Program-made: the position numbers and the translations under genes
DNA from: Thermodesulfitimonas autotrophica
GTDB taxonomy: Bacteria; Bacillota; Desulfotomaculia; Desulfotomaculales; Ammonificaceae
Assembly (NCBI RefSeq): GCF_003815015.1
Contig: NZ_RKRE01000001.1
Coordinates: 504,460-568,459 of the forward strand
Length of the DNA stretch: 64,000 nt
Reading direction: 5' to 3'
In this document: positions 27,248 through 34,887 of the stretch, piece by piece
Position numbering within the stretch: position 1 is the first letter of the stretch
Layout: each line of letters opens with the position of its first letter
The notes under the pieces: model-generated
The model's database searches: none
The model's input: only the letters and a program-made list of their open reading frames with translations
What the model was told of the DNA's origin: nothing

Positions 27248-28060
27248 CTATCCCTGAAGCGCGTAAACCCGGTCCTTCCCCGCAGCTTTGGCCGCTAACA
27301 GGTAGCAGTCGGCTCTTCGCAGAAGCTCCTCGGCCGTAGTGCCGTCCTGCGGGTAGGTTACCACCCCCAGGCTCATGCTTACCCCGGTGCTTTTCACAGT
27401 GTTACGGAGCCTTTCAGCGGTAATCATTGCGGACCGGGCGTCGGCGCCGGTCAGAATAACGGCGAACTCGTCACCGCCGTAGCGGACCACAACGTCTTCC
27501 TGACGCAGCGCTTTACGGATGGCTTTAGCCACATTCTGCAGCAAAACGTCCCCCGCCAAATGTCCGTATTTATCGTTATAAGCCTTGAAGCCGTCAAGGT
27601 CGAGCATCACCACCGAGACCGGGATATTGTAGCGCCTTCCCCGCGCCACCTCCGCCTGCAGGCGCTCAAAAAGGTAGCGCCGGTTGTAAACCCCGGTAAG
27701 GGGATCGGTAATCACCAGTTGCTCCAGCTCATTTACCGTCTCGCAAAGCTCCGCCTCTTTATTCTGCTTACGCTCGAATAAAAGACCAGTAAATAACGCC
27801 ACGCCAACTATAAGCCCCATGACCGGTAAATCGCCGGCATCTTTCATAGATAGGCTAGCGGCGCTTATCGTTACGATAGTAACCAGCGCCGCCGCCAGAG
27901 CCCCTCGCACCCCCCAGCGATAGGCAAGAAGCGCCGCCGGCACCAGATGCACTACCCAGACCTCTTCGTTACAACCTAAGCCTCCGGCAAAAACCCGGAG
28001 CGCCAGGGGGACAAGCCAGAAGGCAATCGTAACGGCCGCCGCCCGAAAGCCGCAAGTCAT
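27248..28060 (-). CDS. Membrane diguanylate cyclase (GGDEF)
   Basis: Diguanylate cyclases make cyclic di-GMP from GTP. The 270-residue protein has three or four membrane helices in residues 8-95, a short coiled coil, then the GGDEF domain with DPLTGVYNRRYL and the active site GGDEF at 195-199. An inhibitory I-site RQED (186-189) stands exactly five residues upstream, so product inhibition is likely. There is no recognisable sensor domain besides the membrane part. The gene diverges from aprB and is monocistronic. Confidence 0.94.
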   Translation of the reverse strand: MTCGFRAAAVTIAFWLVPLALRVFAGGLGCNEEVWVVHLVPAALLAYRWGVRGALAAALVTIVTISAASLSMKDAGDLPVMGLIVGVALFTGLLFERKQNKEAELCETVNELEQLVITDPLTGVYNRRYLFERLQAEVARGRRYNIPVSVVMLDLDGFKAYNDKYGHLAGDVLLQNVAKAIRKALRQEDVVVRYGGDEFAVILTGADARSAMITAERLRNTVKSTGVSMSLGVVTYPQDGTTAEELLRRADCYLLAAKAAGKDRVYALQG

Positions 28061-28316
28061 CCCACTTAAGCATTCGCCTCCTTAAGCTACGCCAGGCTTA
28101 ATTTCCAAAAGCGTATTAGGTTTGTTTTCGCCAAATAGCTATAATTTCCTTCCTGAGAAAAATCTTCTTTTCCGTTTTTACAGCCTGAGGACGTCCGACC
28201 TTAACTCTACTATATAAAGGAATCGGTAGTTAGAATTTAAAAATTAAATAGGTAAATTCCCCAAAAAACTTCTACCAGCGGCTCATCCTATTGGCAACGA
28301 AAAATTTATTAACTAC
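28061..28316. other. AT-rich divergent intergenic region
   Basis: This gap between the diguanylate cyclase and the aprBA promoter is clearly AT-richer than the surroundings. It should hold the minus-strand promoter, but I see no convincing -35/-10 pair. No open frame with a ribosome site and no strong inverted repeat were found. Confidence 0.5.
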
Positions 28317-28346
28317 TTGACATGCCAAAAAGGACTTTGTTAAAAT
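28317..28346 (+). promoter_or_regulatory. aprBA promoter, sigma-A type
   Basis: TTGACA (28317-28322) and TAAAAT (28341-28346) with an 18-base spacer are close to consensus. Transcription would start near 28353 and leave an untranslated leader of about 315 bases before aprB, unusually long for two structural genes. Confidence 0.7.
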
Positions 28347-28501
28347 AGACACAAATTACAAAGGGTTGTCCCCCCGGTAAGGTTTAAACGTAGAGTTGCA
28401 AAAAAGATATTGTAAAAAGTGGATAGAACCGGAAGGGTTTTCGTTAGAAACGGAGAATGAAAATTAAATTAAGCTGATTCCCTTACTACTGTCGTTGATT
28501 C

Positions 28502-28520
28502 CGCAACAGCCCCTGTTGCG
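28502..28520 (+). promoter_or_regulatory. Hairpin in the aprBA leader
   Basis: CGCAACAG (28502-28509) and CTGTTGCG (28513-28520) form a perfect 8-bp stem with loop CCC. No T tract follows, so it is not a terminator; it could stabilise the message or be a dyad operator. Confidence 0.4.
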
Positions 28521-28570
28521 TGCCTTATGGCAAAATGAAATGATTTTCCGCAGCTGCCTACTTTGCCGTT

Positions 28571-28581
28571 AAAGGAGGTGG
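28571..28581 (+). promoter_or_regulatory. Orphan Shine-Dalgarno in the aprBA leader
   Basis: AAAGGAGGTGG lies 88 bases before the aprB ATG with no usable start codon at normal distance. AprB has its own AAGGAGG at 28655-28661. It resembles the STAB-SD elements that stabilise the Bacillus cry3A message by ribosome binding. Function is inferred. Confidence 0.35.
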
Positions 28582-28668
28582 TTCACAAACCCCAGAGATT
28601 CCGCACATGGTTTCCTGCACGAAGTTTCCCTACAGACAAATAAATCGCTTGCTTAAGGAGGTTGAGTT

Positions 28669-29115
28669 ATGCCTGCATACGTAATCGCCGAGAAGTGCGA
28701 CGGCTGCAAGGGTCAGGACAAAACCGCGTGCATGTATATCTGCCCGAACGACCTCATGATCCTCGACAAAGAGCGGATGAAATCCTACCAGCGCGATCCC
28801 CAGATGTGCTGGGAGTGCCTCTGCTGCGCGAAGATTTGCCCCCAGCAGGCCATTGACGTAAGAGGCTACGCCGACTTCGTCCCGATGGGCTCCCAGTGCG
28901 TGCCGCTCCGCGGTTCGCAGGATATCATGTGGACCATCAAGTTCCGTGACGGTGAAGTGAAGCGCTTCAAGTTCCCCATCCGCACCACACCGGAAGGCGG
29001 CGCCGTGGTTGATGGTGGTTACGGCAGCGGCTCCAAAGCTACCGACATCAACGACCAGTACCTCTTCACCGAACCCGAATCTGCCGGGTTTGATCTCGCT
29101 ACTCTGAAGAAATAA
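28669..29115 (+). CDS. aprB: Adenylylsulfate reductase beta subunit
   Basis: AprB carries two [4Fe-4S] clusters that pass electrons to the FAD of AprA, in the cytoplasm. The 148-residue protein has the ligand runs CDGCKGQDKTACMYICP (about 10-26) and CWECLCCAKICPQQA (about 47-61), then a C-terminal tail that wraps around AprA in known structures. The ATG has a strong AAGGAGG site. It is the first gene of aprBA, 23 bases before aprA, the order usual in sulfate reducers. Confidence 0.97.
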   Translation: MPAYVIAEKCDGCKGQDKTACMYICPNDLMILDKERMKSYQRDPQMCWECLCCAKICPQQAIDVRGYADFVPMGSQCVPLRGSQDIMWTIKFRDGEVKRFKFPIRTTPEGGAVVDGGYGSGSKATDINDQYLFTEPESAGFDLATLKK

Positions 29116-29138
29116 GACTGACGGAGGAGGTTAAAGGA

Positions 29139-31025
29139 ATGCCGGTACCGAATTTCGAAACCGTTGAAGTCACCACTGACCTTCTGATTTGCGGCGGCGG
29201 TATGGCCGGTTGCGGCGCGGCTTACGAGGCTTCCTACTGGGCGAAGAAAAACGGCCTCAAGGTTACCGTCGTGGACAAGGCCGCCCTGGACCGGAGCGGC
29301 GCGGTTGCGCAGGGTCTCTCCGCTATTAATATGTACCTTAACATCGGGAATGGTGAGCGGACGCCGGAAGAGTTCTGCCGCTACGTCCGCAACGATATGA
29401 TGGGTATTGTCCGGCAGGACCTCTGCTACGACATCGCCCGTCACGTCGACTCTAGCGTCCACCTCTTCGAAAAGTGGGGCCTCCCGATCTGGCGTGACGC
29501 CGAGGGCAAGCCGATTCGTTCGGGTGCCTGGCAGGTTATGATCAGCGGTGAGTCCTATAAGATCCTGGTGGCAGAAGCTGCGAAGAAGGCGCTCAACGAG
29601 GCCGGCATGGAGCTCTACGAGCGCGTTTTCATTATTGAGCCGCTCATGGACGGCGACCGGATCGCCGGCGCGATCGGCTTTAGCACCCGCGAGGAGAAGA
29701 TCTACGTCTTTAAGGCGAAAGCAGTTCTGGCCGTGATGGGTGGTTGCGTGCACGTCTTCCGGCCGCGTTCCACCGGTGAGGGTCTTGGCCGGACCTGGTA
29801 CCCGCCCTTCTCGACCGGTTCCAGCACCTACTTCACCATCAGGGCTGGCGCCGAGCGGACCTGCGAAGATATTCGCTTCGTGCCCGTCCGCTTCAAGGAC
29901 GCCTACGGCCCGGTCGGTGCGTGGTTCCTCCTCTTCAAGTCCACCGCCACCAACGCGCTGGATGAGGTTTACACTGAAACCCGTAAGCCGGACCTGGCGC
30001 CGTGGGAACCGTACGCCTCCACCAAGCCGATCCCGACCAACCTGCGGAACTACCAGGGCATCCTCGAGGAGCGGGACGGCAAGGGTCCGCTGCTCATGAG
30101 GACCGAGCGGGCAATCGCCGCGCTGGCGGAAGCCTACAAGGGCGACGAGAAGGCCTTCAAGAAGAAAATGAAAGAGCTCGAGAGCGAGGCCTGGGAGGAC
30201 TTCCTCGACATGACCATCGGCCAGGCCAACCTGTGGGCCGCGATGAACATCCGGCCGGAGCAGATGCCGTCCGAGATCACCGGCGCCGAGCCTTACTTCA
30301 TCGGTTCGCACTCCGGCGCTAACGGTTGCTGGTGCAGCGGCCCCGCGGACCTGGCGCCCGCCGAGTACAACTGGGGCTACAACCGGATGACCACCGTCAA
30401 GGGTCTCTTCGCCGCCGGTGACGCTTGTGGCGCCTCGCCGCACAAGTTCTCCTCCGGCTCCTTCACCGAAGGCCGTATCGCCGCGAAGGCGGCCATCAAG
30501 TTCATCCTCGAGAACAACACCATGCCTAACCCCGACCCGGCGCAGGTCGAGGAGTTCAAGGCGCGGATTAAGAAGCCCTTCGAGATCTACGAGCAGTACA
30601 AGGATTACGGCACCACCGACGAGGTTAACCCGAACTACATCGTCCCGCGGCAGTACCTCTTCCGGCTGCAGAAGCTCATGGACGAGTACGCCGGCGGTTG
30701 GAGCCAGAACTACGCCACCAACAAGTACAAACTCGAGCACTGCCTGAAGATGCTCGAATGGCTCAAGGAGGACGGCGAGAAGATGATCGCCCGGAGCCTC
30801 CACGAGCTGATGCGGGTCTTCGAGAACATCCAGCGGACCTGGCAGGCCGAGGCGCACGTCCGGACCGTGCTGGCCCGCGAGGAAACGCGGTACCCCGGTT
30901 ACATCTTCCGGGCTGACTTCCCGAAGATGGACGAGAACTTCAACTGCTTCGTCAACGTGAAGTGGGACCGGAACACCGGCAACTGGGAGATTATCAAGCG
31001 GCCGGTCATCTACATCGTTGACTGA
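29139..31025 (+). CDS. aprA: Adenylylsulfate reductase alpha subunit
   Basis: AprA reduces APS to sulfite and AMP at FAD, the second step of dissimilatory sulfate reduction. The 628-residue protein is of normal length, with the FAD fold LLICGGGMAGCGAAYEA near residue 15, GAVAQGLSAINMY, the substrate region STGEGLGRTWYPPFSTGSSTY, and GSHSGANGCWCSGP carrying an active-site-region histidine. Codon choice is strongly biased to C-ending codons compared with neighbours, as expected for a very highly expressed gene. A strong terminator follows. Confidence 0.98.
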   Translation: MPVPNFETVEVTTDLLICGGGMAGCGAAYEASYWAKKNGLKVTVVDKAALDRSGAVAQGLSAINMYLNIGNGERTPEEFCRYVRNDMMGIVRQDLCYDIARHVDSSVHLFEKWGLPIWRDAEGKPIRSGAWQVMISGESYKILVAEAAKKALNEAGMELYERVFIIEPLMDGDRIAGAIGFSTREEKIYVFKAKAVLAVMGGCVHVFRPRSTGEGLGRTWYPPFSTGSSTYFTIRAGAERTCEDIRFVPVRFKDAYGPVGAWFLLFKSTATNALDEVYTETRKPDLAPWEPYASTKPIPTNLRNYQGILEERDGKGPLLMRTERAIAALAEAYKGDEKAFKKKMKELESEAWEDFLDMTIGQANLWAAMNIRPEQMPSEITGAEPYFIGSHSGANGCWCSGPADLAPAEYNWGYNRMTTVKGLFAAGDACGASPHKFSSGSFTEGRIAAKAAIKFILENNTMPNPDPAQVEEFKARIKKPFEIYEQYKDYGTTDEVNPNYIVPRQYLFRLQKLMDEYAGGWSQNYATNKYKLEHCLKMLEWLKEDGEKMIARSLHELMRVFENIQRTWQAEAHVRTVLAREETRYPGYIFRADFPKMDENFNCFVNVKWDRNTGNWEIIKRPVIYIVD

Positions 31026-31034
31026 AGATAAGTT

Positions 31035-31081
31035 ATGGCGGGCAGAGCCGGATGGCGGCTTTGCCCGCCATTTTCTCTTTT
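31035..31081 (+). terminator. aprBA terminator
   Basis: ATGGCGGGCA (31035-31044) pairs with the TGCCCGCCAT ending at 31071, with an inner AGCC/GGCT extension, followed by TTTCTCTTTTT. It begins 11 bases after the aprA stop. Confidence 0.85.
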
Positions 31082-31153
31082 TCGCCTAATCCCGGGTTTT
31101 ACCGCCTAATTATCACAATTTTTCAGCAAATTAAAGAAGGAGCTTTCCTTCCT

Positions 31154-31273
31154 GTGTCGAAGGAAAAATACGATATTCTTTTTGCCGGGTTGGCCGCTCA
31201 AAGTCTTCACGTGAAGGAGGATTTCAGGGTGCCGGTTATTGAGAACGAAAGGATGGTGGTACAGGATGGGTAA
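31154..31273 (+). CDS. Small leader ORF overlapping the qmoA start
   Basis: A 39-codon frame runs from GTG 31154 to TAA 31273, whose last 8 bases overlap the qmoA start. AAGGAG lies 11 bases upstream of the GTG but is inside a 6-bp hairpin (GAAGGA/TCCTTC). A second in-frame GTG at 31229 has a perfect AAGGAGG 8 bases upstream and would give a 14-residue peptide. I do not recognise the product. Either form would couple its translation to qmoA. Confidence 0.45.
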   Translation: MSKEKYDILFAGLAAQSLHVKEDFRVPVIENERMVVQDG

Positions 31274-32507
31274 CAAAGCGATTTTGGTAGTCGGCGGCGG
31301 CATTAGCGGCATCACTGCAGCCGTCGAAGCCTCGGAGGTGGGTTACGAAGTCATCCTCCTCGAAAAGAGGCCCTACCTTGGCGGAAGGGTGACGCAGCTT
31401 AACCAGTACTTCCCCAAGCTCTGCCCGCCCAATTGCGGCCTCGAAATCAACCTGAGGCGCATCAAAAACAGCCCCTACATCAAGTTCTTTACCCAGGCCG
31501 AAGTCGAGGAGATCTCCGGCCAAGAAGGCAACTTCACTGTAAAGGTGCGGCTTAATCCTCGCTTTGTCACTGACAAGTGCACCGCCTGCGGGAAGTGTGT
31601 GGATGTCTGCCCGGCAGAAAGAAGCGACGAGTTCAACTATGGGCTCGCCAGGACCAAAGCGATCTATCTGCCGCACATCTTTGCCTTCCCCGCCAAGTAC
31701 GCAATCGATGCCGCCGCCTGTGAAGGAGCTAAGTGCGGCAAGTGCGTGGCTGCCTGTCCCTACGGCGCAATCGACCTTAACATGCAGCCCCAGACAATCA
31801 CGCTTCAGGTAGGCGCCATCATCTGGGCGACCGGATGGAATCCCTATGACATCAGTAAGCTTACCCAGTACGGCGCCGGTCAGTACAAGAACGTCATCAC
31901 TAACGTCCAGATGGAACGCCTCGCGGCCGAAAACGGCCCTACCGGAGGGCAAATCCTGCGTCCTTCCGACGGTAAGCCCGTGCAGAAAATCGCGTTCGTC
32001 CAGTGCGCCGGGTCGCGTGACGAAAACCACCTGCCCTTCTGCTCCGGCGTCTGCTGTATGGCCTCCCTTAAGCAGGCCACCTACGTCCGGGAAAAGCATC
32101 CGGACGCTCAGATCAGCATCTTTTTTATCGATATCCGGGCCATGGGCCGGTACGAGGACTTCTTCAACCGGGTCAAGGAGATGGGCAATATCACCCTGGT
32201 GAAAGGCAAGGTCGGGACCATCACCGAAGATCCGGCGACCAAAGACGTGACCGTGCAGGCGGAGGACCAGGAGTCCGGACGGTTGCTCAGCGAAACCTTC
32301 GACCTCGTGGTTTTGGCAACCGGCATGGACCCGACCTCCAAGTACGTGCCGGTTGAGTTGCCGCGGACGCCGGACGGCTTCGTAGCCGATACGACGCCTG
32401 GTATCTATGGCGCCGGTTGCGTCGCCAGCCCGCTGGATGTATCCGGATCGGTCAGGGACGCAACGGCAGCAGCGCTTAAAGCCATCCAATCTCTGAAGAG
32501 GGGGTAA
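31266..32507 (+). CDS. qmoA: Quinone-interacting membrane-bound oxidoreductase subunit QmoA
   Basis: QmoA is an HdrA-like flavoprotein of the Qmo complex, thought to deliver menaquinol electrons to AprBA. The 413-residue protein has the FAD fold VVGGGISGITAAVEA, the HdrA-type PYLGGRVTQLNQYFPKLCPPNC, and two cluster motifs, CTACGKCVDVCPAE and CGKCVAACPYGAI. The ATG at 31266 is used because the upstream residues belong to the leader ORF frame. It is followed by qmoB after 6 bases. Confidence 0.95.
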   Translation: MGNKAILVVGGGISGITAAVEASEVGYEVILLEKRPYLGGRVTQLNQYFPKLCPPNCGLEINLRRIKNSPYIKFFTQAEVEEISGQEGNFTVKVRLNPRFVTDKCTACGKCVDVCPAERSDEFNYGLARTKAIYLPHIFAFPAKYAIDAAACEGAKCGKCVAACPYGAIDLNMQPQTITLQVGAIIWATGWNPYDISKLTQYGAGQYKNVITNVQMERLAAENGPTGGQILRPSDGKPVQKIAFVQCAGSRDENHLPFCSGVCCMASLKQATYVREKHPDAQISIFFIDIRAMGRYEDFFNRVKEMGNITLVKGKVGTITEDPATKDVTVQAEDQESGRLLSETFDLVVLATGMDPTSKYVPVELPRTPDGFVADTTPGIYGAGCVASPLDVSGSVRDATAAALKAIQSLKRG

Positions 32508-32513
32508 TCTGCC

Positions 32514-34751
32514 GTGGCGAATAAAATAGGCGCGTATATCTGCACCGGCTGCGGGCTCGGCGAGGCCCTGAACATCGAGGCGCTGGCAAAGGTGGCTACG
32601 GGTGAATACAAGTTAGGCATCTGCAAAACGCACGACTGCCTCTGCAGCCAGGAAGGTGTAGCGCTGATCAAGGAAGATATCGAGAAAGAGGGCCTAAACG
32701 GTATCGTTATCGCCGCCTGCTCGCCGCGGGTCAACACCGACATTTTTAAGTTCCCGCCGGAAATTATTGTCGACCGGGTCAACCTGCGCGAACAGTGCAT
32801 CTGGTGCCACCCGGCGAACGATGAAGATACGCAGATGCTGGCAGAAGACCAGCTCCGCATGGGCATCGTCAAGGTCAAGGACGCCAACCCGCCGGAACCA
32901 TACCAGGTTCAGGACCTGGCAACGTCTGTCCTCGTAATTGGTGGTGGGCTTGCTGGCATCACCGCCGCCCTCGAAGCTGCCAAGGCGGGAAGCAAGGTCG
33001 TCCTTGTCGAAAAAAGCGATACCCTCGGCGGTTATATGGCACGTGCCTACAAGCAGGTATCACTCAGCCCGCCTTATAACGAATTAGTCGATCCCGATAT
33101 TCACGACAGAATCAAAGAAGTTCAGAGCAATCCCAACATTAAGGTTTACACAGGGGCGCAGATTGCGCAGATCAGCGGCGCTCCCTGCATGTTCGATGCA
33201 GTGATCAAAACCAAGGGCGGCGAGGTTACGGAACGGGTCGGCGCCATCGTCATGGCGACCGGTGCCGTGCCCTACGACCCGACTAAACTTGAACACCTGG
33301 GCTACGGCCGCTCACCCAATGTAGTGACCACGGATCAGCTCGAGGAGATGGCTAAGAAAGGCAAGATCGTCCGGCCTTCGGACGGCAAAGAGGTCCAGAG
33401 CGTGGCCTTCGTTCTCTGCGCCGGTTCGCGGGATCCGGAGCATCTCGCCTACTGTTCTGCTACCTGTTGTCTTGATTCGCTGCGGCAGGCGATTTACGTT
33501 AAGCAACAGAATCCTGATGCCGCGGTCTACATCTTCTTCAAGGACCTCCGGGCGCCCGGTTTCCACGAATACCTTTACAAGCGCGCCCAGCAGGAAGGCG
33601 TGGTCTTCTTCCGGACCGAAAAGCCCAAGATTGAAGAGGGTGCTGGCGGAACCCTCGTCATTAAGGCCAAAGATGTCCTCGTCAACGATAACATCGAAGC
33701 TGACGGCATCGACCTGGTAGTGTTAGCTACGGGTATGGTTTCTACGGCCTGCCTAGGCGAGATGGTGGTTGTGGGTGCTGAAGAGGAAGAGGAACCGAAG
33801 AAGGGCAACATTGAGGTTTTCAAGGTCCGGCCCGACGTTTACTATAAGTCTGATATCCTCAACCTCCAGTACCGCCAGGGTCCGGAACTGCCGATGTTAA
33901 AGTACGGCTTCCCGGATTCCCACTTCATCTGCTTCCCCTACGAGACGCGGCGTACCGGTATTTACGCGGCCGGTTCCGTGCGGGCACCCATGGACGTCCC
34001 CAGCACAATTGACGACGCTACTGGCGCCGCGCTCAAGGCTATTCAGTGTATCGAGCTGACCAAACAGGGTTGCGCCGTCCACCCGCGCGTCTGGGACAAC
34101 TCCGTCACCGAGTTCTTCATGCAGAACTGCACGCAGTGTAAGCGGTGCACGGTCGAATGCCCCTTTGGCGCCATCAACGAAGACGAGAAGGCCAACCCGC
34201 TGCCCAATCCTACCCGCTGCCGGCGGTGCGCAACCTGTATGGGTGCTTGCCCGCAGCGGATCATCTCCTTCAAGAACTACAATGTGATCCAGATCGGTAA
34301 CATGATCAAGGCCATCGAGGTGCCCGAGGAAGATGAGGAGAAGCCGCGGATCGTGGTCATCGTTTGCGAAAACGACGCCTACCCGGCACTCGACATGATC
34401 GGGCAGGCCCGCCTCACGCTGAGCCCCTGGATCCGGGTCATTCCGCTACGTTGCATGGGCTCAATGAACCTGGTCTGGATCAGCGACGCGCTCGCGAAGG
34501 GTATTGACGGCGTGCTGCTCCTCGGCTGCCGTCACGACGAAGATTACCAGTGCCACTTCGTTAAAGGCAGCGAGCTTTGCCGTTACCGTCTCTCAAAAAT
34601 CTCCGAGACGCTGAGCCGGCTGGCGCTCGAGCCCGAGCGGATCAGGTTCGAAACGGTCCAGATTATGGACTACCCACATCTGCCCGAAATCATTAACGAA
34701 TTCGCAAAGCAGATCGAAGAGATCGGACCTAACCCGTACAAGGGCTTCTAA
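32514..34751 (+). CDS. qmoB: Quinone-interacting membrane-bound oxidoreductase subunit QmoB
   Basis: The 745-residue protein has an HdrA-type N-terminal part (ICTGCGLGEALNIEALAKVA), an FAD domain (VLVIGGGLAGITAALEAAKAG), a ferredoxin segment with CTQCKRCTVECPFGA and CRRCATCMGACPQRI at about 540-583, and a C-terminal MvhD/FrhD-like domain (VIVCENDAYPALDMIGQ, then GVLLLGCRHDEDYQCH). This fusion is the hallmark of QmoB. The start is GTG at 32514 behind GAGGGGG. It is soluble and pairs with QmoA and QmoC. Confidence 0.96.
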   Translation: MANKIGAYICTGCGLGEALNIEALAKVATGEYKLGICKTHDCLCSQEGVALIKEDIEKEGLNGIVIAACSPRVNTDIFKFPPEIIVDRVNLREQCIWCHPANDEDTQMLAEDQLRMGIVKVKDANPPEPYQVQDLATSVLVIGGGLAGITAALEAAKAGSKVVLVEKSDTLGGYMARAYKQVSLSPPYNELVDPDIHDRIKEVQSNPNIKVYTGAQIAQISGAPCMFDAVIKTKGGEVTERVGAIVMATGAVPYDPTKLEHLGYGRSPNVVTTDQLEEMAKKGKIVRPSDGKEVQSVAFVLCAGSRDPEHLAYCSATCCLDSLRQAIYVKQQNPDAAVYIFFKDLRAPGFHEYLYKRAQQEGVVFFRTEKPKIEEGAGGTLVIKAKDVLVNDNIEADGIDLVVLATGMVSTACLGEMVVVGAEEEEEPKKGNIEVFKVRPDVYYKSDILNLQYRQGPELPMLKYGFPDSHFICFPYETRRTGIYAAGSVRAPMDVPSTIDDATGAALKAIQCIELTKQGCAVHPRVWDNSVTEFFMQNCTQCKRCTVECPFGAINEDEKANPLPNPTRCRRCATCMGACPQRIISFKNYNVIQIGNMIKAIEVPEEDEEKPRIVVIVCENDAYPALDMIGQARLTLSPWIRVIPLRCMGSMNLVWISDALAKGIDGVLLLGCRHDEDYQCHFVKGSELCRYRLSKISETLSRLALEPERIRFETVQIMDYPHLPEIINEFAKQIEEIGPNPYKGF

Positions 34752-34794
34752 GAGCCGGTGCGCAGAATATATTTTTAAGCGGCGTGCGTTTGCG

Positions 34795-34828
34795 GGAGCA
34801 GGGTCCCCTAAGATAGGGGCTCTGCTCC
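34795..34828 (+). other. Strong hairpin between qmoB and qmoC
   Basis: GGAGCAG (34795-34801) pairs with CTGCTCC (34822-34828), extended inside by CCCCT/AGGGG. No T tract follows, so it is more likely a processing or stability element than a terminator inside the operon. Confidence 0.55.
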
Positions 34829-34887
34829 TCCCCTAACCTTAAAACCGGCTTTCGGTAAAAATACCAACGTTAGGAGGGAAATAAGGA

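Noticed and set aside
28609-28686. Upstream ORF starting at ATG 28609 and overlapping the aprB start
   Set aside because: The only nearby ribosome site (28571-28581) is too far away, and the peptide looks random.
29019-30857. A 612-codon open frame antisense to aprA
   Set aside because: It is a shadow caused by the biased third positions of aprA; it has no family likeness and aprA is certain.
31236-32489. A 417-codon open frame antisense to qmoA
   Set aside because: Shadow of qmoA in GC-rich DNA; no ribosome site or recognisable domain.
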